Assembly (NCBI RefSeq): GCF_021018805.1
Contig: NW_026960609.1
Span: 1,550,001-1,614,000, forward strand
Origin: Prinia subflava
Taxonomy: Eukaryota > Chordata > Aves > Passeriformes > Cisticolidae
Direction: 5' to 3'
DNA length: 64,000 bases
Shown here: positions 35,168 through 46,558 of the stretch, piece by piece
How the letters are laid out: each line of letters begins with the position of its first letter
Numbering within the stretch: the first letter of the stretch is position 1
Notes under the pieces: generated by a model
Seen by the model: the letters and a program-made list of their open reading frames with translations, nothing else
Databases searched by the model: none
Told to the model about the DNA's origin: nothing
Translations under genes and position numbers: made by a program

Positions 35168-35848
35168 TTGGACATTTCAACCCGTGATACAGTAACGTTG
35201 ACCAATTCCTCAGTGTTTTGTCTCCCCACAGGAATTTACGGACCTTTGCTACCAGGTCACCATGCTTTGCTTTTAGGTAGATCTTCTACCTCAGTAACAA
35301 GATTATTTGTTTTGCCAGGAGTTATTGATTCTGACACGGTTGGGGAAATAAAAATCATGGCTTGGACCCCACAGCCCCCCTGCGTGGTCCCAGCAGGGAC
35401 CAAAATAGCCCAGCTTGTACCTTTTCCAGCAGCCCCCTTATCCACACCCCCGATAGCTAATCAGAGGGGAGGCAGGTTTGGTTCAACGGGGGTACCACAA
35501 ATTTTTTGGACGCAGCGCATAACTCCTGAACGTCCTACGTGCAGGTGTAAGGTGTCTCTGAGAGGTAAAGAGTTAATTTTAACCGGACTGATTGACACGG
35601 GCGCAGATATCAGTCTTATCTCCCAAAATCAATGGCCTAATGATTGGCCATTAATGCCTGTCCCCCAGGTCCTCTCAGGGGTGGGTAGAAACAGTCAAAG
35701 CTATCAAAGCCAACACCTGGTACAGATCACAGGGCCTGAAGGCAGGGTAGCAACTGTCAGGCCTTATGTGTTGTCTGCGCCGCTGATTTTATGGGGGAGA
35801 GATGTTTTGTCTCAATGGGGAATTTTCATGCAGTCAAATTTTGTATAA
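35168..35848 (+). pseudogene. ERV-B dUTPase-protease segment
   Basis: An open frame of about 226 residues. Residues 20-90 resemble a retroviral dUTPase (TGIYGPLLPG, LPGVIDSDTVGEI, PAGTKIAQLV). The usual tyrosine of motif III is a threonine here, so catalysis is doubtful. Residues 130-226 are a protease domain with LIDTGADISLIS (catalytic aspartate at 35594-35596) and a C-terminal LILWGRDVLSQWG. A dUTPase fused in front of protease is a betaretrovirus trait. It overlaps the polymerase frame at its end, consistent with frameshift expression. Confidence 0.82.
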
Positions 35849-37056
35849 GGGTCATTGGGGCGCGCGAGACCCCCAAACTGACTTGGAAATCCTCTGATCC
35901 AGTTTGGGTAGACCAATGGCCCATGTCATTAGAAAAACTGCGCATTTTACAAGAACTTGTAAAGGTACAGCTAGAAAAGGGACACATAGTCCCATCTAAT
36001 AGCCCTTGGAATTCACCGGTGTTTGTAATCAAAAAGCGGTCTGGGGGGTGGAGGCTATTGCATGACTTGAGGAAAATAAACGAAGTAATTGAGGGAATGG
36101 GGCCCCTACAGCCAGGCCTCCCTTCCCCTTCTATGATTCCTAAAAATTGGCATTTAACAGTAATTGATTTAAAGGATTGTTTTTTTGACATTCCTCTGCA
36201 TCGAGATGATGCACCCAAATTTAGCTTTTCTGTGCCGAGCATTAATATGCAGGCACCTCTAAATCGATATCATTGGTTATCACTTCCCCAAGGAATGCGA
36301 AATAGCCCAATTTTGTGTCAGTGGTACGTGGCAAAAACCCTGAGCCCCATACAGGAACAAATGCCTAATGTTCTCTTTTATCATTACATGGATGACATTC
36401 TTATTTCTGCAGAAACCATGGGTCATATAGAGGAAGCAGTGCAGGCTGTCTGCCAAGCTGTTACCTCAGCAGGCCTCACCATTGCTTCTGAAAAGGTTCA
36501 AAAGACATCTCCCTGGAAATATTTGGGCTGGCGAATAAGCATGCATTCTATTTCTGCACAACCCTTGCAAATCTCAACTGAAATCAAAACTTTACATGAT
36601 GCACAGAAGTTGCTAAGAACAATAAATTGGGTCCGTCCCTTGCTTGGGATTTCAAATGCAGATTTAGAGCCATTGTTTGCCCTCCTGGGAGGAGAGCCTA
36701 ACCTCTTATCACCCAGACACTTAAACAAAGAAGCACAAATTGCGCTTCAAAAAGTAGCTGATGCTATCTCTCAAAGGCAATCAGCTAGGTGGGCTCCAGA
36801 GTTGCCTTTGTGGCTAATTATTCTGAATCCTAATAAACAGCCTTATGCATTAATATTTCAGTGAGACTCAGAAAAACCAGATCCTCTTCTAATTATCGAA
36901 TGGGTCTTTTTGCCTAACAATATGCCCAAGACTATTTCCATGCAAGATGAACTTATGGCCATGTTGATTGTCAAGGCTCAGCAAAGACTGACCTCTTTGG
37001 CTGGGAAAGATTTTGATATTATCTATCTACCTCTCACAATGTTTTATTTGAATTAG
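35791..37056 (+). pseudogene. ERV-B reverse transcriptase
   Basis: Fingers and palm are complete: SPVFVIKKRSGGWRLLHDLR, the first catalytic aspartate in VIDLKDCFFDIPL, and the YMDD box at 36385-36396, the class II variant. The thumb and connection continue (KYLGWRISMHS, LRTINWVRPLLG). A TGA ends the frame at 36862-36864. Recognisable sequence runs on to about 37056, then jumps directly to the integrase C-terminus, so RNase H and the catalytic integrase core are deleted. Confidence 0.88.
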
Positions 37057-37084
37057 TTGCTACAGATGTCTGAAAAATTGCAAA

Positions 37085-37567
37085 TTGCTTCAAATCAACC
37101 ACAAAAGGGGCATAGCTCACTCACCCACAAGACAATCAATTATAGAACGAGCCCATTGCTCTCTCAAACGTCTTCTGTTACAACAAAAAGGGGGAGCCGA
37201 GGATACTCCTGCGGAAAGATTATGCAAAGCCTTGTATGTCTTTAATTTCTTGAATTGTTCAATGACAGACTTAAATCCCCCTATGACTAGGCATTTTACA
37301 TCATCCACATCGCTTTCCTGCAAAGAGAAACCACCAGTACTAATCCGTGACCCAGAATCTGGTAAAATCCTTGGCCCTTACCCTTTGATCACCTGGGGAA
37401 GGGGCTATGCTTGTATCTCTTCAGAAAAAGGACCCCGCTGGATTCCGGCAAAAAACGTGAAGCCGTTCCGAGAACCTCTACCAACAGCTGACGGAAGCCA
37501 GGACGCCACCGCCACCGAGCCCCCGAGAGAGGAGGAAGAGGAGGAACCCCACTCAGACTGCAGTTGA
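37085..37567 (+). pseudogene. ERV-B integrase C-terminal part
   Basis: The frame covers the last core helix (SIIERAHCSLKRLL, which keeps the final catalytic glutamate position) and the C-terminal DNA-binding domain (LITWGRGYACISSEKGPRWI), ending in an acidic tail. The two catalytic aspartates are missing. It is the same region as 52683-53216 of ERV-C. Confidence 0.8.
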
Positions 37568-37729
37568 TGACATCCTTTGTTCTATCGAGAAAGGAAACTG
37601 TGAACTTTTGGGTTTGATGTCTGTGTGAAGGGTGTGGGAATTGGTGATATCACAGAGCCCTTTTTGGCAAAAGCGTAATGTAAAACAGGTATAAATCCAT
37701 TGAATTTTTTGTTATAACTGACCACCAAA

Positions 37730-37990
37730 AAGGTAGGCCTTGAACGAGGACCAAAAAGAGATAAGCTAAAAGATAGTGTATTTAAATTAAAAGTAGAATC
37801 TAGATCTTGGCTAGATAACTTGTTTAGTGGCTGGGGTTTGACACCCTGGCTAAAAGATTTTCTTAGGATAGGAATGCATGTAATGATTTTAATAATAATT
37901 GTATTAGTTATGATACCTTGCTTGCTTCAATGTGTGCAGAGATTAGTTAATAAAGCCATCAAGGGGGTATTCTTGGTTAATACAGAAGGG
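37730..37990 (+). pseudogene. ERV-B env tail, transmembrane anchor
   Basis: Only the last part of the transmembrane subunit remains. It reads WLDNLFSGWGL, then a membrane span (MHVMILIIIVLVMIPCLLQC) and a short cytoplasmic tail that runs to the polypurine tract. The layout matches the ERV-C Env tail at 49763-50053. Confidence 0.7.
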
Positions 37991-37995
37991 GGAGA
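37983..37995 (+). other. ERV-B polypurine tract
   Basis: A purine run (AGAAGGGGGAGA) directly in front of the 3' LTR, the usual plus-strand primer site. Confidence 0.75.
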
Positions 37996-38321
37996 TCTGG
38001 GAATACACAAGACAGAGAGTCAAACAGACTTGATTAGCATATCTGGTTTGATAACCAAGATGCCATGGCAGGAATAAACAGAACTGTGAAAATTACAGGA
38101 GATGGGATTACACCTGCTTACGGGAAGAGAGAAGATTCAATCAACTTCTGCAAGCAAAGAGTTGTTGTAAAATGCATGAGTTTTCTGTGTGATTTTTAAC
38201 CTGATTATTGTAGTAGAAATGATTAACCTGTCTGAAATAGTATATAAGCTTTTGGAAAACCTGAGTAAAATCGAATTCTGATCACCGAATCAGTCTTCCC
38301 GTCTCTCATCAATCGCCAATA
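37996..38321 (+). mobile_element. ERV-B 3' LTR (326 bp)
   Basis: Same length as the 5' LTR and identical to it except for one C/T difference near 38057. Confidence 0.9.
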
Positions 38322-39157
38322 CTACTGCTACTAATTTCTTAATCCCTTGTTTATATCCTTCTTCCTGGTTACTAAAACCTCTCCAGGCCTCATCCAGTAA
38401 AGCTTCTAAATTCCAGCTGTTTGGACCTTGGATCTTCTGGAGTTTCCGCCTGATGTCTCCTGTAGACTGTCCTAAAAATAAATTTATTAATTGCTGCGTC
38501 CCTTCATCAGATCCAGGATCCAGGGTGGTGTGTCGGCACATTGCGTCTCGCAGGTGAACTAGAAATTCAGAGGGTGTCTGAGAGGGGCCCTATTTGATAG
38601 CATATAACGCTGACTAGTTTATGGTTTTGGGGATTGCTCTTTCCAGCCCTTTTACTATCAATTCCTGGTATCTCTTTAACTGTCCCAACCCCTCATCAAT
38701 ATTAGGATCCCAACTTGGGTCTTGAAGGGGAAGTACATCTTTGACATTGTCCTGTTTTGTTCTACAATCATCCTCAGCCAGATCCTTAGCTACTTTCAAA
38801 ACTAATTGCTTCTCGGTCTCTGTTAAGGCATCAAGCAGCAGTTGGAGGTCTGCCCAATCAGGTAAATGCTGCTTAATCATAAACTTCATTTTCTTAGCAA
38901 CCCCTATTGGATCACTTTGATAGCCCTTAGCACTCTTTTCCCAAATTTCTAAATCAATCGAGGAAAAGGGAACCCTTATCAGTTTTGTTTCTCCATCAGA
39001 TGTCATTGCTTGTCTTAGAGGTGCTTGTATGACCTCTCTGGTTTGTTTTCGGGTCCTTAATACTATAGGTCCTTGTGGGGTGTTGGGGGTTAGATTTGGT
39101 TTTTTTTTCTTCTCACAGAATTTTTTTCCCATAAGTTTCCAAGAAGCCTTGATGACT
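38322..39157 (-). pseudogene. ERV-A gag capsid region
   Basis: Gammaretroviral capsid on the minus strand. The N-terminal domain shows PFSSIDLEIWEKSAKGY and LPDWADLQLLLDALTETEK. The C-terminal part, at about 38290-38541, covers the major-homology side (CRHTTLDPGSDEGTQQLINL). A stop near 38600 breaks it. ERV-B splits it from the nucleocapsid, and an ERVL-type LTR splits it from matrix. The 6-bp ERV-B duplication lies in the same Gag frame on both sides. Confidence 0.82.
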
Positions 39158-39871
39158 ACTTAGTCAGAACAAAAAGGAGTACTTGAGGGATATGGCAGCA
39201 CGAAGCTACACCTATTGTTTATGAGTCCCTAGGAGTGTCCCTCAGAGAGGAGAGATGATGAGCTTTGGGAAAAGCAAAAAGACAGATCTGGGGGAGGGGG
39301 AGGCACTCTTGCTCTCAGCGCCGAGGAGGACGGTCAGGCTGCCCTCTGCCTCTGCCTCGTCCTGGGAAATCTATCATCATCCGCTGTGTACCTGAGAATC
39401 CTGAGCTCACTTTCTCCAGCCTCCCTCCACCGCCGCCGCTTCTTCAGAGCTTTGAGGTTTTCCTGCTACTCTGTAGCCCTGCACTGCCCAGCCCTGCCGG
39501 GACACCCCTGCCGCTCCAGCTGCCAGCGCAGAGCTCCTCATCTCATCCACCGGTCCGAGACTTTCCTTCCTTCCAGTTCGGCCTCTCGGAGCCCTGCAGG
39601 GGCGCCGAGATCAAACTGCTCTGGGCTTTTGTAAAAGAAAGCCCTCAAGGTTCTTAGTTCTGTTTATTATTGATGCTATAGTTGTTGTTTGTTTGTCGTT
39701 TTGTCATATATACTAGTAAAGAACTGTTATTCCTACCCCCATACCTCTGTCTGAAAGCTCCTTTAATTTTTTTTTTTAATTAGAATAATTTAGAGGGAGA
39801 GGATTTGAATTCTCCATCTCTAGAGAGGTCCTGCCCCTTCCTAGCAGATATCTGTCTTTCAAACTAAGACG
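39158..39871 (+). mobile_element. ERVL-type LTR inside ERV-A gag
   Basis: The 3' half (AGTAAAGAACTGTTATTCCTA, then AAAGCTCCTTTAATT and TCTGTCTTTCAAACTAAGAC) matches the LTR at 17622-18352 read on its own strand. The middle is GC-rich. I could not find a clean target duplication, so the borders are approximate and the 5' end may be truncated or belong to a subfamily. Confidence 0.7.
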
Positions 39872-39886
39872 TGGGGGAAGTTTGGG

Positions 39887-40689
39887 TCTCAGGGTTGTAG
39901 TTTTCCTGAGATTCTCCTTGGGGTTGGTGTTCCCCAAGGTAATAAGGGTTCCCCCAAGGTTGCTGTTCCCTGAGGGTTTCCTCTGGGTTGCTGTTCCCAG
40001 AGGTGATAAGGTTTTCAGTCTTCTCTTTGCCCTAAGTGTTACACACCAGAGGTAGAGACGACAAACTGAGTCCGCCGGTGCACATTTCCAAGGTTGTTTA
40101 TTCTTCATTATCTCAGTCCTTTTTCAACTCTGCCAGGCCTCCCTGGCAGGGTACCTTATCTTAGTTCTTTCTCAGCTCTGCAAGGTGTCTCCACAGAGCA
40201 GGACACGCGGCAGACTGGGCGGATCAGAGAGCCCCGTACCTTATGTACAGTCCCCTTGACCCAACCACTGTCCGAGACGTATTTTTTATTTACAAAATTT
40301 TACCAATACCTATTACCTATACTAACATGTCAGTTCTACTCTAAACCAATCTCTAAAACCCTACTCAGCACAAGATGGGGGACGAGAACAAGAACAAGGA
40401 AGACAGGGGCCACTCCCCAATTCCTCCATCTTGTCTCTTCAGCCCCATATGCTAAGAATCCTAATTTCTATATTTATATTCTACAACAAACCATCCACTA
40501 CTTATTTCAAATTCTTAGGATTTGTGATTCTTCCTGCATGTGAGTGTTCACTCCCATGGACAGGAATCAGAGTCAGTGTCCTCCTGGGACCTGTGTGGGT
40601 CTAACTGACCCCCCTGTACAGATCCCAGACCCCCCTGTCCGGTTTCCAAACCCTCCAGGGTGGCCAGAGGGATGTTCTAGACTCCGACA
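39887..40689 (-). mobile_element. Solo LTR, family L, copy 2 (803 bp)
   Basis: Aligns end to end with the copy at 32897-33700. An exact duplication, TTTGGG, flanks it at 39881-39886 and 40690-40695. It lies in the proline-rich part of ERV-A gag. Confidence 0.93.
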
Positions 40690-40695
40690 TTTGGG

Positions 40696-41406
40696 AGCTG
40701 GTGGGGGAGGTTCAGGTTCATCCCACTCACTGTCACTGCTAGGCAGTGGTGGATAAAATTTGGATGGTTCCCTGGGTTCAGGAGTGGATGGAGAAACTCC
40801 TACCTCAGCTGCTGTCCTTCCAAAGGAAGATGAAGCTAGAGATGAAGCAGGGGAGGTTGGAGTTAATGACGGTTCTGAATCTGCATCCCCCACCACCCTC
40901 CTCCTTTCCTGCCTTTTAGGGGGTGGTTTAAGTATGTCTTCTGTCTCTTGTTCCAAAGCCTCTGCTTGGTATACCTTGTCAGGATGTGTGCACCTCTGAT
41001 TTATTGAGCAGGTGCTACAACACCATTTGGGCTTCCCTTTAGTAACTTTATGGTCCTTTCCAAGGGCCAATACTAAAAGATCAGATGGTGGCCTCATTCT
41101 ACAATCCCTTTGTCACTCAGGGTGATCCCTAAGAGTAAAAAACATATCAGCATAAGCTACTTCCTGCTACTTTTGTTCACGGCATAGGAAGAGCATTAGC
41201 TGCAATAGAGTTTCATAGTGCAGTCTACCATTTGCTGGCCACTTCACCCCCTCTTCCAGCCTATACAGTGGCCACTACTGTGTACAAAACTTAACAAGCT
41301 CCCTTTTGGTTTCTGTACCCCCATAGCTCACCAATTCTTTCCAATGTGTTAAAGTACATCCCAGAGGACTGCCTTTAGGAATCTCTTGACTTTCACTTGC
41401 TCCCAT
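40696..41406 (-). pseudogene. ERV-A gag start: matrix and proline-rich linker
   Basis: Gag begins at the ATG at 41404-41406, reading MGASESQEIPKG, with the glycine 2 and serine pattern of myristoylated gammaretroviral matrix. It continues through a helical matrix part, with in-frame stops near 41117 and 41170, to a linker rich in Pro, Ser and acidic residues (PLPSSDSEWDEPEPPPP) that ends at the solo LTR. Gag is the structural polyprotein that assembles the particle at the membrane. Confidence 0.82.
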
Positions 41407-43110
41407 CCTTAAGATTCCTCTGGTATAAAGATATACTGGGCACTCTCCACCCTAAAGATTTCCACTGGCTTCCCTCTATCTCCTGCTCCTGAGCATATAC
41501 TTTTACTGAAGAAAGAAGCAGTATTTACACGCACACACACACACCCCACGGGAAGGGAAAAACTCCTTTTTATTTTAATCTAAAAGGAAATAATACAACA
41601 CAATCAAACAAATTGACAACAAACAGACTTGTCCCCTCTTCCTTGCTCAAATCACTATCAAACCAAGTCCTCTGTTATACCTTGCACTGGCTATACTGCA
41701 GCTAAAAATGCTCTCAAGAATTGCAAGCAGTCTTACACATACTGCAGCAAGGGTACAGTTAAAACCCAACGCAATTCCTGTTGAGCCGTAGTTAGAGTAT
41801 AGATGGGGCTCTTGCAGAATACCAACCAATATCTGGCTTCGGCCAGATGTTAAGAATCCTAAACATACACACTCAACCAAAAATTTTAACAAAGTCTCGC
41901 CATAAGACAAAGGGCTCAAGACACAGCACAAATCTCTCTGCAAGAGGGAAGCGGGGGGGCGACTCCAGCCCCACACCATCCTGCACTCCTCTGAGGCCAG
42001 GAATCACCAGTTCCTAGTTAAAATACCACACCACGCACACCGGCAATCTCAAAGCCTCACAAGCAGTCAAGTATGTTCCTTTGCAGTCAAGGCAAGTCCC
42101 CACAAACAAAACCTTTTGGGGTCGAGCGGGGCTGGTAGAAAGTGCGAGACAACAAAACCTGGATCCTTCTGCCGGTTACCAAGGTGATACTGGGTGTAAT
42201 TTCAAACCTTTCACAGCACTCATTCTTTTACACACAAAATAAACAGCTTATTCACTCACAACTGTCTTCTCCACTTAACAACACACTAGTTAAAATACCA
42301 TTGCCAGCCACACAAACAAAGCTCGCACACAGCACTTCCCCGTGGCACACATTCCAGGAACTGTATAAGCACTACTTTTGTAAACACAAACGCAGATATC
42401 CCTCCGCTGATCAGGCGGGGGTTTTGAAAAACTTTAAACATACACCACTCTTTCACAACACGTACAGCACGCTACCAGCACACCCCAAAAACACACAATT
42501 CAAAATACGAATCCTCACAAACCACAACACGTACGGCGCACCAGTAATTTCCACAGTGTAAGCACGCAAACTTCCAAAATAAAGAGATGTTTATACCACA
42601 TGCACATCCAGCACGCACGGGCTGCAATTGTGATCACCTGTGACCCACTACGGGACCCCTCTCGTCCCAAAACTCGCGGCTGGCACCCACACTGCAGCTC
42701 ACCAAGCCGCTTCTCAGCCACAAACCAAGCCAAACTGGAGCCACTACTGCTCCCAGAACACAGCAAAACTGGCGAACCTGCTGCCACTGCTGCCCCACCT
42801 TGGGACACAGACTACAAACTCCTGGTGCTTCTACCGGCACCACCTGAAACACAAACCACAAATACCAAACTCCACGGACCTTACAAAACCCAATCAGGGC
42901 TCTGCTTTGCATAAGACATCTCTTATGACTTACAAGCTGCCTCTATTCAAAAGTACCCATTTCCAATATTTATTAAACATACCTTTTTGTCTGTAGTTTT
43001 TGCAGGTCCTGGTCTTTCCCCTGGGCTGTCAGTGGGGCCGCGGGAGCCCTCTTCCCAGAAAATCCTGGGTGGGCTCCCAGAGGGGGGTCCCCTCGGCCAG
43101 AGAGAGCAGA
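41407..43110 (-). other. ERV-A untranslated leader, unusually long
   Basis: About 1.7 kb lies between the primer site and the gag start. The part next to the LTR (42985-43110) is GC-rich. A strong splice-donor-like AAAAAGGTATGT on the minus strand lies near 42983-42995. A short CA microsatellite is at 41529-41545. No LTR ends or exact target duplication were found, so I cannot say whether part of this is a further insertion. Confidence 0.5.
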
Positions 43111-43128
43111 GTCTCACCACAGTTGCCA
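43111..43128 (-). other. ERV-A primer-binding site
   Basis: On the minus strand TGGCAACTGTGGTGAGAC follows the LTR end after two bases. It has the usual TGG start, but I cannot name the tRNA with confidence. Confidence 0.5.
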
Positions 43129-43130
43129 GA

Positions 43131-43598
43131 TGATTTATTAAAATATGAATATCGATCTAATATTGATATCCAACTGTGACAGACAAAAAACTAACAGTTA
43201 AAGTTAGAAAGTGTATGTTTATTGAGATGCTGGGCAGCGCGCAGGATAGCTCCCTAATGCGCACTGCCAAGATCACAGGTAATTACAAAGCCTTTTATTT
43301 ACAAAAATGTTGAATACACAAAATACAAATGCATATTCATACCCCTGTCACTTCCTCTTCTCCGCTTGGCATGCTATTTGACAAGAAGGCTATTAAGCAT
43401 GCATAGTTTGTTCCCTGAAATGGGTTGGTGGTCCTTTTGTGAGAAGTGGTCACCAAAAGGAGGAAGTAAAACAAGTCTTCCTCGTTCTAAACTTTCAACC
43501 TTTTCAATGCAGATGTGATTGATGAATGGTAGAACTCCTTGTTTCCTGTTTTCCAGGACTATTTCAGTGGGTTTCTGGAAACAGCAGGTTTGCAATTG
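43131..43598 (-). mobile_element. ERV-A 5' LTR, piece 1 (inner end)
   Basis: Aligns with the 3' LTR from its TGATTTATT edge (25185 side) up to CAATTG, where a solo LTR interrupts it. Pieces 2 (45017-45201) and 3 (63251-63294) continue the alignment without loss. Confidence 0.88.
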
Positions 43599-45016
43599 TG
43601 ATAAATGATGTGGGATAATTCGTGTTTATAATGTATGTGTAATATAAACCAAAGATGTGCTCTTTAAAATAAATGGTGAAAATCATTCGAGCTTGGGGAT
43701 AAATGGATTCGAGAATTGAAAACAACTCTGCTGGGAACCCGGGAACGACTGAATTTAGAATACAAAGGGAGGGAAGGTCCATGGAAGATGGGTCTTCTCC
43801 GGAGATGGAACTGCGAACGATCCAACCATTACCACTGATATGGATCTCGCTCCAACATCGGGGACGTGCATTCTCGGGGTTGATGTTCCCCGAGATTCCC
43901 CTCGGGGCGGCCGTTCCCCGAGGAGGTGAAATCTTCCCCCAGGGTTGCTGTTCCCTGGGTATTTTCCTGGGGTTGCTGTTCCCCAAGATAATAAGGTTTT
44001 CTGTCTTCTCTTTGCCCTGAGTGTTTCACACCGAAGGCAGAGACGACACTGTGAGTCCAGCAGCTCAAGTTATCAAGGTTGTTTATTTCATATTATCTAA
44101 CAGTTCTTGTTCGGCTTTGCAAGGCGTCCCTAGCAAAGCAAGACACGCCGTTGGACTGGCGCTGGGCTGCCGCTGGACTGGGGCGGATCAGAGAGCCCTG
44201 TACCTTATGTACCGCACTCCCGACCCAACCACAGTCCAAGACGTATTTATTGTTTACAGAACATTACCAATACTAACTTACTACGCTAACATGTCAGTTC
44301 TATTCTAAACCAATCTCTAAAGTCCAAATCAGCAAAAGATGGGGGATGAGAACAAGAACAAGGAAACTAGGGGCCACTCCCCAATTCCTCCATCTTGTCC
44401 TCTCAGCCCCGTATACTATGAATCCTAATCTCTATATGTATACTCTATAACAAACTACTATCTACTTCAAAATTCTTAGGATCTGTGATTCTTCCTTCAT
44501 GTGAGCATTCACTTCCATGGATAGAAGCCAAAATCAGAGTCCTTCTGGGCTCTGTGGGAGGCTGGCTGACCCCCTTGTACAGATCCCAGACCCCCCTGTA
44601 CAGCCCCCTTATTCTCCAGGGCTGTCAGAGGGATCCTCTGGACTCCAACAGTGCATCTCAATGCACGATTCCCAGAAATCGTATTTAATATTAATCTCCC
44701 CTTGGAAGAACTGTTCAACCAACTGGACGGCGAGGTTGAATCTACATGAATATGAAAAAAACCTGAAGGGACAAAGAGAGTATGAAGTAATACCCTGTCC
44801 CGCAAAAAACTGTATATAAACAGGACTCACAAAACCAAAGACGTGAACACGGGAGCTATGATGCGATAGAGGCTGCAGCTACGGTTCACCCAGTGCCGAT
44901 CCCGGGACTCAACACTGATTCTTTGCTTGTTGGCTTACCCAAAATTCTGTTCATTGATTTTTTAAAAAATTAATAAAATCATTTATTAATTTGGAATTGG
45001 CTTTACCTTTAAAACA
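43599..45016 (+). mobile_element. Solo LTR (about 633 bp) in the ERV-A 5' LTR, itself interrupted
   Basis: It starts TGATAAATGATG and ends TTTAAAACA. A duplication, CAATTG, is present at 43593-43598 and 45017-45022. A second solo LTR occupies 43872-44650. The downstream part resembles the ERV-E LTR (GGTTCACCCAG and GATCCCGGG blocks, A/T-rich end), so the two are related families. Confidence 0.85.
43872..44650 (-). mobile_element. Solo LTR, family L, copy 3 (779 bp)
   Basis: Aligns with copies 1 and 2, more diverged. An exact duplication, GTGCAT, lies at 43866-43871 and 44651-44656. It is nested in the solo LTR at 43599-45016. Confidence 0.92.
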
Positions 45017-45201
45017 CAATTGTCTTGTGTTCCTGGGGTCCTATTAATTACAAAAACATAAAGTTGACAAGCAATGAGTTACTAGATCCAGGATAGCTTA
45101 CCGTAAACCTGGTTTCTTTTAACTGTCCTCTAACTTGAAACTGATTTCAGTAAAGCTTATCTATTCATTTCAGCTAAATCAACAACATCTATTGTTAATT
45201 A
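45017..45201 (-). mobile_element. ERV-A 5' LTR, piece 2 (middle)
   Basis: Continues the alignment with 25650-25831 of the 3' LTR, from TCTTGTGTTCCTGGGGTC to TCTATTGTTAA, where ERV-E begins. Confidence 0.88.
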
Positions 45202-45857
45202 TGTAATAAATATGGTATATTAATTCGTATTTTGGTGCATGTAAACTGTAAATATGTTCTGTAAAATAAAAATGCAAGCAGGCCAGGCACGAAACCAGCT
45301 AATCTCAAGTCGGGCGACACCCAGGAACTACTATTCAGAGGAGAACAATGCCTTGCTGGGAATTGGGACTCCGCTATTGACATCAGAATGAAAGGCAAAT
45401 CAGGATCGAAATCAGTCCTCCAGGGGCAGCAGAACTGCAAACTGCTCAGCTATCACCAGAGATACTATCAGGGGGACGCCTGCCTCTCCATTCAGAAATT
45501 CATCTCCCATTCATACAATGGAGGGAAGAAATTAACACCCATCCTTTCGTGGGGAAGCCCCATTCAGCAGGCAGGACTGAGGAGATGAATTTGAAAAACC
45601 ACCTCAAACACAAAGAACTGTGGGGAAATCCTCTGCCGCGGGCCAAATAAACTGTATAAAACCAGGACCCCGAAACAGGCCAATTGGTGAACGAGGGGGT
45701 TACAGCGCGCTAGGGGCTGTGACTGGTTCACCCAGCAACGATCCCGGGTATCGGCTCTGTACTTCCGATTGCTGGTTTTGCCTAAATTTCTGCCTTGTAA
45801 TTCTTTAATTAAAAAAATTATATTTTATTAATTGGAATAAAATTGGCATTTATAACA
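45202..45857 (+). mobile_element. ERV-E 5' LTR (656 bp)
   Basis: It starts TGTAATAAATATGG and ends GGCATTTATAACA, with a CTGTATAAAACC promoter-like box near 45651. It matches the 3' LTR at about 99%, and most differences fall in the last 50 bases. Confidence 0.9.
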
Positions 45858-45861
45858 GTAT

Positions 45862-45879
45862 TGGTGCCCAACGTAGGGC
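45862..45879 (+). other. ERV-E primer-binding site
   Basis: TGGTGCCCAACGTAGGGC four bases after the LTR. It resembles the tRNA-lysine type site, which is unexpected beside gamma-type genes and therefore only a tentative match. Confidence 0.6.
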
Positions 45880-46558
45880 CAGATTTGGGGGTGTCTGCAG
45901 TCCCCCTTTTTCGACAGAGAGGTGCCCTGCTATTCTAGCGGCTCGGTGGAATAGGGATCTTGTGGAATCAATCTGGCCTCCGAACCAGCCAAAAATTCCA
46001 AAGCCACAGTCGGAAGGGTAGGCATACAAGCTAGCTTGGGAGGGGCTCTCGGGAACTTAGCGGGGACCCAGGGAAGGGGTCCCCGGAACCGCGGTAATTT
46101 TTTTCACTCGTAAAAATCGACGTGCAAGAAGAATGCACGCAAGAACAGGAGGTCGTAGGTATTGCGTGGTTGAGTGGGGTGACTGGGCGTATGTGTGTGA
46201 GTGAGACGTGATACTATCATGGAGCGAGCGAGGATCCCAAGGTTGCAGTTCCATTGTTCCGCGAGGAGCGTGGTTGACCGTGGGGGAAGCGTGTGATTCC
46301 CCAAGCCTTGGTGGGTCGGGGAAGAATCAGTCACAGGGGGGTTAGAAGGGAAGAGTACGTCCTTTTGAGTTTGGGGACTGGTAAACCTAGCCCGCGATCA
46401 GGGAAGGTCCGTTTAATTTTCTAAGGAAATAGAGAGCCCATCGTCAGATGAAACCCCACTGGACGGTCTCCTGCTGGTTTAGTAATCTGACGACACCAAG
46501 CCTCGGATTGGGGATTAGGTTATCGAATAGCGTGCTGTTCGGAAGATTATTGTTGAAA

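Larger units (their letters stand above)
33876..38321 (+). mobile_element. ERV-B, young internally deleted class II provirus
   Basis: A 4.4-kb plus-strand provirus with two 326-bp LTRs and a 6-bp target duplication, CTACTG (33870-33875 and 38322-38327), lying in ERV-A gag. The LTRs differ at only one position that I can see. Internally it keeps Gag matrix, a dUTPase-protease segment, reverse transcriptase, the integrase C-terminus and the tail of Env. Capsid, nucleocapsid, RNase H, the integrase core and most of Env are missing. Near-identical LTRs with large deletions suggest it was copied recently with proteins supplied in trans. Confidence 0.9.

Noticed and set aside
41529..41545. CA repeat as a CRISPR-like or regulatory array
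   Set aside because: A plain dinucleotide microsatellite. No repeat-spacer structure exists anywhere in the window.
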